Positions 39,045 to 43,559 of a stretch of 43,559 bases of DNA are shown one piece after another. A program made the translations under genes and the position numbers. Numbering within the stretch: position 1 is the stretch's first letter; each line of letters begins with the position of its first letter. Source of the DNA: a virus; IMG/VR virus record IMGVR_UViG_3300005288_000007, positions 1 to 43,559 of that record. The stretch is one strand, 5' to 3'. Under the pieces are notes generated by a model, which was given only the letters and a program-made list of their open reading frames with translations, searched no databases and was not told the DNA's origin.

Positions 39045-39063
39045 GAGGGGAAATGCTCCCCTC
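39045..39063 (-). other. Hairpin in the capsid mRNA leader
   Basis: GAGGGGA-GCATT-TCCCCTC, 7 perfect pairs with a five-base loop, lies between the promoter-like element and the capsid ribosome binding site. A 5' hairpin here would protect the capsid mRNA. An overlapping alternative pairing with upstream GCTCTTCCC is possible. Confidence 0.6.
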
Positions 39064-39096
39064 GAACGGGAAGAGCTTAGGGCCGGGATTGGTCCT

Positions 39097-39111
39097 GTAT
39101 TATAGGTACCA
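39097..39111 (-). promoter_or_regulatory. Phage promoter-like element upstream of capsid
   Basis: Minus strand TGGTACCTATAATAC in the 104 bp gap between scaffold and capsid, the place of the phi10 promoter in T7. It is the only intergenic gap of this size in the late block besides those at the other elements. Confidence 0.7.
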
Positions 39112-39125
39112 CTCCCGCCTAAGGC

Positions 39126-39968
39126 TTAGCCTCGCCAGCGTGCGCGGCGTTCCATCAGTTGGCGATAAGCTGCCGACTCTTCGAAGGCACCGCCACGGTG
39201 GTTGCGTCGGGCTTCTTGTACAGCAGCGCCGTACTCCTTGGGGCTCAGCGCGTTGGTCGTAGCTGCCGACTTGCCCGGCGTAGCCGAGACGTTGAGGCCG
39301 GGGCCGTCCGTCTCAAGAGCCGGGGTGGCTGTGCCGCCGTACTGGCCGGCTAGGTACTGAGCCACGATCTTGGCCTTCACGCCACCCTCGGCCAGCATGT
39401 CGTTAAACACAGCCTGCTCTTCCGGAGAAGCGTTCTCCTTGGTCCATGCGGTGACAGCTTTCCAGTTGTCCTCGCCGCCAGCAATCTCGTGAATCGCCTT
39501 GGTGTCTGCTTCGCGCTTGGCCTTGTTCTCGGCATCGAACTTAGCAAAGGCGTTCTCGGCCAGCGTCATGTACGCATCGAAACCGGGAGCGCCCTTGCCG
39601 GCAAGCTCTGCCTTCAACAGCGTGAAGTCGCCGTTGATAGCAGCAGCCATCGCCGGATGGTCCGGACCGAAGCCATGCGAGGCGACATACTTGAGGGCCA
39701 TGTTAAGGCCCGCATCGCCCGTATCTACGTACTCGATACCCTTGCCCTCTTTGCCAGCGTCACCGGCAGGGAGTTGCGTTTCCTTGCCCGTCACGGGGGC
39801 TACAGGGGGCGTAGCCGGGGTTTGGGCGGCGGGAGTGCCATCGCCTGCACCAGCAGCCGGGGCGCCGCCTGCGGGCGTTTGGGCACCAGCAGGAGGGGTC
39901 ACAGCGGGAGTGCCAGCGGCGGGGGTCGGGGTGCCCGAGGGCGTTGCTTCTACGGTCATGGTTGTCAT
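39126..39968 (-). CDS. Scaffolding (capsid assembly) protein
   Basis: A 280-residue protein, with its ATG overlapping the portal stop (ATGA); a second ATG nine bases later is also possible. The N-terminal 80 residues are Pro/Ala/Thr-rich and disordered (TPTPAAGTPAVTPPAGAQTP), then acidic helices, with a basic C-terminus (YRQLMERRARWRG) as scaffolds use to grip the coat protein. T7 gp9 has 307 residues. Confidence 0.9.
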   Translation of the reverse strand: MTTMTVEATPSGTPTPAAGTPAVTPPAGAQTPAGGAPAAGAGDGTPAAQTPATPPVAPVTGKETQLPAGDAGKEGKGIEYVDTGDAGLNMALKYVASHGFGPDHPAMAAAINGDFTLLKAELAGKGAPGFDAYMTLAENAFAKFDAENKAKREADTKAIHEIAGGEDNWKAVTAWTKENASPEEQAVFNDMLAEGGVKAKIVAQYLAGQYGGTATPALETDGPGLNVSATPGKSAATTNALSPKEYGAAVQEARRNHRGGAFEESAAYRQLMERRARWRG

Positions 39969-41488
39969 TCCTGAGTTGGTTGAGCGGCGGCTTCGGCTTG
40001 AGCCACACCGCCTGCGGTTGATACTTCTTGAGCTTGCTGTTGCACTGCGGCTTGCTGCTGCACTGCTGCCCATTCGGCATCGTTCATAATGAAGCGGGCA
40101 AGGTCTACGCCTCGGCCTTGTCCAACGTAGCTGGCAAGGTCATTCCACTTCACGCGCTGCATAAGCGGCTCGGGTGCTTGGGCGAATTGCGCCAAGTCCT
40201 GCATAGCCATACGCAGATTCTCCAAGTCGCCATTGCGGGACAGAGCATCGAGGCCCGTCACGATAACGATAGAGAGGTCGGTCCCTGCTACTGTGCGGTC
40301 GGCAGATGCCAACATCCAGATAGCGATAGGTTCCTGTAGGGACGGAGCAAGGGCAGAGTACGTGCCGCCGAACGAGCTTTGAAGCTCGGCCGTTTGCATG
40401 CGCACTTCTTCGGCTGTGACTCGCTCGGCATCCCGCGTGATAGCGGAGCCCATGAGAAAGCCACGGCTGATACGCTGAATGTAATCCTGCGCAACTGCCT
40501 GCGCCACCTTGACGCCTTCCACAACGGGAGGCACGATAGCGCCCACGTCCTTGGAACTACCGCCGATGGTGTCGCCGTTCTTGCTGTCTCGCATGTCATC
40601 GACAGAGGTAACGCCGTTGGGGTTAACCGTCCAGCGGAACTCAGTAGCGATAACTGCACCAGTGATGATGGCTTCGGAGAGCACGGACAGAGACTCAAGG
40701 TCGCCGGCATACTCTTCGCACAGGCCCGTACCATAGTCGGACTCGTCGGCGAGGTCCCAAGTCAAAGCGCGATAAGGCAGCTTCTTCTCATCGGCCCATC
40801 GGCCATCGTACTTGGCGGGCAGGCGCTGCTCGTCAATCCACTGCGTCATGTAGTAGCCGCCTTGGGGAGTACGGCAGATCAGCTTGTAATGGCTAACCTC
40901 CGTGTCCTTGCGGTACTTGGTGGCCCACAGTTCCTGAATGTCGTAGTCCAGTTCATCGAATCGCATCTTCTCGCGTATGACGAGAGTATGAATCTTGCCA
41001 TCGTGAGTGCGCTTGACGCAGTAGTAACGCAGGCCGAGGATACGGATCGCGTCCTTACCGATAATCATCAGGCAGTTGCCCGTAACCACCAGATGGCGGC
41101 ATGCTTGGTACAGCTTGGGGCGCTGACCCTTGGAGTCTAGTTGCTTTGCAGCATCACGCTCCATTGCGGCAAGGATGTTGCCAAGATCAGTCTCGCTGAT
41201 GCCAGCCTCTGCGGCAGACTTCTTCGTCGTCTTGCCCTCAGCCACTCGGAAGAACGGACGCGACGGTGCGAACATAGCTATCATGAGCTTGTTAACAACG
41301 TTGTTCACGGCCTGTGCCCCTAGGGCTTGGTAGTCGTGCGTCTCGTCCATCGTCTCGGGTGTCTGACCTTCGGGTAGGCAGACCTTAGGGATGGTCAGTT
41401 GGGCATAGCGTTCTGCACGGGTAAGCAGGTTCTGCTTGATAGCCGAGAGCCGCGCCCATGCACCGCCCCCGGTTTCGCGGTATTCCAT
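39965..41488 (-). CDS. Portal protein (head-tail connector, T7 gp8-like)
   Basis: A 507-residue protein (T7 gp8 has 536). Family hallmarks include RAERYAQLTIPKVCLPEG near residue 25, the VNNVVNKLMIAMFAPSRPFFR block near 62, and a Gln/Ala-rich C-terminus (AAVQQQAAVQQQAQEV). It forms the dodecameric ring at the packaging vertex. A good ribosome binding site (AAGGAG) precedes ATG 41488. Confidence 0.95.
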   Translation of the reverse strand: MEYRETGGGAWARLSAIKQNLLTRAERYAQLTIPKVCLPEGQTPETMDETHDYQALGAQAVNNVVNKLMIAMFAPSRPFFRVAEGKTTKKSAAEAGISETDLGNILAAMERDAAKQLDSKGQRPKLYQACRHLVVTGNCLMIIGKDAIRILGLRYYCVKRTHDGKIHTLVIREKMRFDELDYDIQELWATKYRKDTEVSHYKLICRTPQGGYYMTQWIDEQRLPAKYDGRWADEKKLPYRALTWDLADESDYGTGLCEEYAGDLESLSVLSEAIITGAVIATEFRWTVNPNGVTSVDDMRDSKNGDTIGGSSKDVGAIVPPVVEGVKVAQAVAQDYIQRISRGFLMGSAITRDAERVTAEEVRMQTAELQSSFGGTYSALAPSLQEPIAIWMLASADRTVAGTDLSIVIVTGLDALSRNGDLENLRMAMQDLAQFAQAPEPLMQRVKWNDLASYVGQGRGVDLARFIMNDAEWAAVQQQAAVQQQAQEVSTAGGVAQAEAAAQPTQE

Positions 41489-41496
41489 GAAGCTCC

Positions 41497-41961
41497 TTAG
41501 ATGGTGACGCCCGAGCTATACTCGGGACGGAATTGGGCACGGCGCTTACGGGCCTCGCCTGCGCCTTGGTCGCCCACGTCATTAGACGCAAGCTGCACTG
41601 TAGGCGTGAGGTCGGATACGCGCTGGTTCTGCGCTGACGTGGCGCTGTCGGCTGCGGTCTGCCGTGCGCTGGCTTCAAGCTGTGCCTGCCGCTCCTTGGC
41701 GCTGGCCTCGGCCTGAGCCTGTAGCTCTGCCGTATGCCGCTGCTGCGCCTGCTGCCGCTCAGTCTCGAATCGCTGATTGTCTTGCTGCTGCTTCTCGGCT
41801 TGGGCCTGTTGCTCCTGTGCACGCTGTGCCTCGGCAACTTGGTTCTGCCATGCCGTGATCTGCGCTTGCTGCGATGCGGCCTTAGTGGCCTTGGCCTGAG
41901 CCTTGCCACCAGCGTAAGCCCCAACGGCGCCGACTACGCCGACGATTGCTGCTCCTACCAT
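41497..41961 (-). CDS. Small structural/assembly protein before portal (T7 gp7.3-like position)
   Basis: A 154-residue protein. A Gly/Ala-rich hydrophobic start (MVGAAIVGVVGAVGAYAGG) is followed by a long Gln/Ala/Glu coiled coil (about residues 30-110) and a conserved-looking tail that ends RAQFRPEYSSGVTI. T7 gp7.3, a tail assembly protein in the same place, also ends in an SSGGGINI-type tail. A virion or tail assembly role is inferred from position and tail resemblance. Confidence 0.7.
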   Translation of the reverse strand: MVGAAIVGVVGAVGAYAGGKAQAKATKAASQQAQITAWQNQVAEAQRAQEQQAQAEKQQQDNQRFETERQQAQQRHTAELQAQAEASAKERQAQLEASARQTAADSATSAQNQRVSDLTPTVQLASNDVGDQGAGEARKRRAQFRPEYSSGVTI

Positions 41962-41964
41962 GGG

Positions 41965-42504
41965 TTAATCCTTGAGTGTGACGTCTACGATGATGTGCAC
42001 CCTTGGCGTATCGCCGGGATTGCCCACGCTATGAGTAAGACGGTGGTTGAAAAAGAACACGTCGCCGGGTTGGGGCTGTGTGTACTCGTCGGCAACCTTG
42101 AACCAGTTGCCTTCGGGTGAAGTGACTACGATATGGAATCGCTCGAAGTGTTCGGGGTATGCGCCCGTGTCTGCGTGAGGCAGAACCTCGCCGCCCGGTT
42201 CCAAGGCTACGCAGAGCACGTTGCCAACGGTAGCCACGTTCATGCGTGCGAGGACGCTATTGACTAGCGCCTCCGTGTGCGGGAGCATGGCCGCGAACGC
42301 GGTACGCTTGCGCTTCGCGTGCGGCTTGTAGGACGACAGAAACGACGAAGCGCCCCGCATAGGGATGGTCTTCGTGTTTCGATGCGGAGAACCGGGAAAG
42401 TTCTGTCGCACCGTGAAGGCATCCCATAGCGGGGCGTTGATTGCTAGCTCGTCGCGTACCTCTTGCGGGATGGCGACGTTAGCGATGTATTCAAAGTGGC
42501 TCAT
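41965..42504 (-). CDS. Aspartyl/asparaginyl beta-hydroxylase-like protein (2OG-Fe(II) oxygenase fold)
   Basis: A 179-residue protein with cupin/double-stranded beta-helix features: ALEPGGEVLPHADTGAY near residues 100-116 with the HxD iron ligands, GDVFFFNHRLTHSVGNPG near 146-163 with the distal His, and RVHIIVDV near 167 with an Arg placed to bind 2-oxoglutarate. This matches the Asp/Asn beta-hydroxylase pattern. Such proteins are found in many tailed phages near structural genes; the substrate is unknown. Its ATG overlaps the GNAT stop (ATGA). Confidence 0.8.
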   Translation of the reverse strand: MSHFEYIANVAIPQEVRDELAINAPLWDAFTVRQNFPGSPHRNTKTIPMRGASSFLSSYKPHAKRKRTAFAAMLPHTEALVNSVLARMNVATVGNVLCVALEPGGEVLPHADTGAYPEHFERFHIVVTSPEGNWFKVADEYTQPQPGDVFFFNHRLTHSVGNPGDTPRVHIIVDVTLKD

Positions 42505-42959
42505 AGGGGTTCGGAGTAGACATACTCGAACACCGCATGGCGCTTGGCGAGTACATCGTTAAGTGGAGAGTTGGGCTTAGCGTGCCACTGGAACGCAATA
42601 GCGCCGGCTTCCTTAGCCGCTGCGGCAATCGCCTTCATGAGCCGACCACCAGCAGAGCCGGTCCGGTATTTGGGCAGGAGGAAAATCACATCATTCCATG
42701 CGGTCTTCAATCCTTCGTAGTGGGGATGGTCGGACAGGAACACAGCGGCGTAACCTACGCACTGTGCATCGTCGTTGTAGACCAGCACCGACAACAGGTT
42801 ACCTGCGTCGTCAATGGCGCGGTACTTGTCCCATGCCGGAACAGCCGTCTCTTGAACTACAAGCTCTTTGAAGTTGCAGCTTTCAAGGTAGTGCTCATGC
42901 AGCATGGGCGTTACCGCCTCGATGCAGAACTCTAGCGGAAGGTGGGTTACGAATCTCAT
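42501..42959 (-). CDS. GNAT-family N-acetyltransferase (late operon start)
   Basis: A 152-residue protein with GNAT features: a central strand LLSVLVYNDDAQCVGYAAVFLS (shortened here), IFLLPKYRTGSAGGRLMKAIA near residues 92-112 with the acetyl-CoA loop RTGSAGGRL, and a later AIAFQWHAKPNSP near 120. It is coupled to the gene before (ATGA) and after. It sits between RNA polymerase and portal, where T7-like phages often carry such a protein. The substrate is unknown; a virion protein is one option. Confidence 0.8.
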   Translation of the reverse strand: MRFVTHLPLEFCIEAVTPMLHEHYLESCNFKELVVQETAVPAWDKYRAIDDAGNLLSVLVYNDDAQCVGYAAVFLSDHPHYEGLKTAWNDVIFLLPKYRTGSAGGRLMKAIAAAAKEAGAIAFQWHAKPNSPLNDVLAKRHAVFEYVYSEPL

Positions 42960-43144
42960 ACGCCGATGGCAAAGCCTTCTTCGCGGATGACCTTGAGCAC
43001 TTGCTGAATGCCGAGGATGTAGCCCGCTTGCATGGGCGTCGTCTCGGCGGTCACGTTGATCTGGCCGAGCTTCTTAACTAGCTGCCCGTACATTTCTGTA
43101 GACAGCGAGTGATGTTGTACCATGGGTACTTGTGGGAGGGACAA
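42956..43144 (-). CDS. Small first late gene, hypothetical (TTG start)
   Basis: A 62-residue protein from TTG 43144, chosen because AGGAG lies seven bases upstream; an ATG at 43123 would have no site. It is helical in the second half (LGIQQVLKVIREEGFAIG) with no membrane segment. It starts directly after the promoter-like pair at 43161-43203 and is coupled to the GNAT gene. The family is not recognised. Confidence 0.7.
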   Translation of the reverse strand: MSLPQVPMVQHHSLSTEMYGQLVKKLGQINVTAETTPMQAGYILGIQQVLKVIREEGFAIGV

Positions 43145-43160
43145 AGCGAATCTCCTATGC

Positions 43161-43175
43161 GTATTATAGGTACTG
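43161..43175 (-). promoter_or_regulatory. Phage promoter-like element heading the late block
   Basis: Minus strand CAGTACCTATAATAC, 16 bases before the TTG start of the first late gene. It is in the gap after RNA polymerase, where the main late transcript should begin. Confidence 0.7.
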
Positions 43176-43188
43176 GCACTTAAGCAAC

Positions 43189-43203
43189 TAGGACCTATAA
43201 TAC
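43189..43203 (+). promoter_or_regulatory. Inverted copy of the phage promoter-like element
   Basis: The plus strand reads TAGGACCTATAATAC, the same element in the opposite direction, 13 bases from the forward copy and just after the RNA polymerase stop. The two GTATTATAGGT / ACCTATAATAC arms make an 11 bp inverted repeat, so they could also form a hairpin, or support transcription back into the RNA polymerase gene. Confidence 0.6.
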
Positions 43204-43207
43204 TGGG

Positions 43208-43559
43208 CTACGAAAAGAAGAAGTCCGACTTAAGAACTTCACGGATATCGAGCGTACCTTTAGCCGGTGGCTTGGGTAGGCAGGAGTACCTAAGGCAGAG
43301 GTCTGCAATAGGATCGTTGTTGTCGTACATGGCGACGAACTGCCTACGGATAATCTCGTACAGCCGTTGGCTGTTAGCTGCATGGGTGCCGTAATCGTCA
43401 TGGATCATGGCGAGTGCATCTATTGAAACATCCGCAGCAGCCGCAGTCGTAAGATGCAAGTGTGCAGCATCCATCGAGTGAACGAAGTTAGGAGCCATGC
43501 CACCAGAGTGACGAGACATGCTAGGCTCATCAGTCTCAGACAGCACTCTGATCTTCACA
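43208..43559 (-). CDS. T7-like DNA-dependent RNA polymerase, C-terminal part
   Basis: This is the 3' end of the gene that begins at 2146. Positions 43510-43559 repeat 1-50, so the true junction is 43509 after base 1. It contains PNFVHSMDAAHL and motif C AMIHDDYGTHAA with the second catalytic Asp near residue 753 of 815, and ends in SDFFFS, matching the C-terminal 'foot' of T7 RNAP (DFAFA). Confidence 0.97.
   Translation of the reverse strand, partial: VKIRVLSETDEPSMSRHSGGMAPNFVHSMDAAHLHLTTAAAADVSIDALAMIHDDYGTHAANSQRLYEIIRRQFVAMYDNNDPIADLCLRYSCLPKPPAKGTLDIREVLKSDFFFS
43510..43559. repeat. Window-end direct repeat, right copy
   Basis: Identical to bases 1-50; see the left copy. Confidence 0.95.

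Noticed and set aside
43189-43203. TATAAT in the promoter-like elements taken as sigma-70 -10 boxes
   Set aside because: No TTGACA-like box lies 16-18 bases upstream in any copy, while the conserved part extends upstream in a fixed way, which fits a phage polymerase site better.
1-43559. CRISPR array, tRNA genes, integrase or insertion sequence
   Set aside because: Looked for spaced repeats, cloverleaf-like sequences, tyrosine/serine recombinase motifs and transposase motifs; none found. This is consistent with a strictly lytic T7-like phage.

Overview
The window is the near-complete genome of a T7-like podophage (family Autographiviridae), shown circularised and with every recognisable gene on the minus strand, so gene order runs from high to low coordinate. 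The first 50 bases (1-50) recur as the last 50 (43510-43559). The phage RNA polymerase gene is cut by the window edge: its 5' part lies at 2146-1 and its 3' part at 43509-43208, in the same frame across the overlap. The RNA polymerase gene sits after DNA ligase and the exonucleases and directly before the structural genes, which is the phiKMV-like arrangement and not the T7 arrangement with an early polymerase. The host cannot be read from the sequence with certainty; a Gram-negative host is implied by the lysis cassette (SAR endolysin, Rz/Rz1 spanins).

Layout in transcription order. (1) A gene-free stretch of about 1.66 kb (18477-20135) holds three to four host-type promoters reading into the early genes, one phage-type promoter element and an iterated TACGCAT motif; it is the natural place for the genome ends and terminal repeat. 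(2) The early block (18476-16164) has five small genes and two type I hammerhead ribozymes (17338-17396 and 16867-16943) bracketing one small gene, followed by a gene-poor stretch and a 43-codon gene. (3) A gp0.7-like protein kinase (15974-15255) is preceded by a long near-perfect RNA helix that abuts its ribosome binding site. (4) The middle block (15064-2148) carries primase, DnaB-type helicase, an HD-domain nucleotidase, family A DNA polymerase, a probable single-strand-binding protein, 5'-3' exonuclease, endonuclease VII, a DEDD exonuclease, a DUF5664 nucleotide hydrolase, DNA ligase and many small proteins. (5) The RNA polymerase crosses the window edge. (6) The late block (43144-20136) runs through a small ORF, a GNAT acetyltransferase, an Asp/Asn-hydroxylase-like protein, a small virion protein, portal, scaffold, capsid, tail tubular proteins A and B, three internal virion proteins, tail fibre, fibre chaperone, holin, small and large terminase, an Ig-like protein, SAR endolysin, a second GNAT protein, a spike-base-like protein, Rz/Rz1 and a small membrane protein.

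How it works together. Host RNA polymerase would read the early block from the clustered TTGACA promoters, and the early RNA would be cut by its own hammerheads (T7 uses host RNase III for this). The kinase would then alter the host, the middle genes replicate DNA, and the phage RNA polymerase takes over. A 15-17 bp element with core CCTATAATAC occurs at the left end, inside the kinase (degenerate) and exonuclease genes, before the late block, before capsid, within the internal protein gene and before the tail fibre. That spread is what phage-type promoters in a T7-like genome would show. The strongest intrinsic terminator lies directly after capsid.

The most notable items are the two hammerhead ribozymes (one has the stop codon of the upstream gene inside its catalytic core), the kinase leader helix, and the inverted pair of promoter-like elements behind the RNA polymerase gene.
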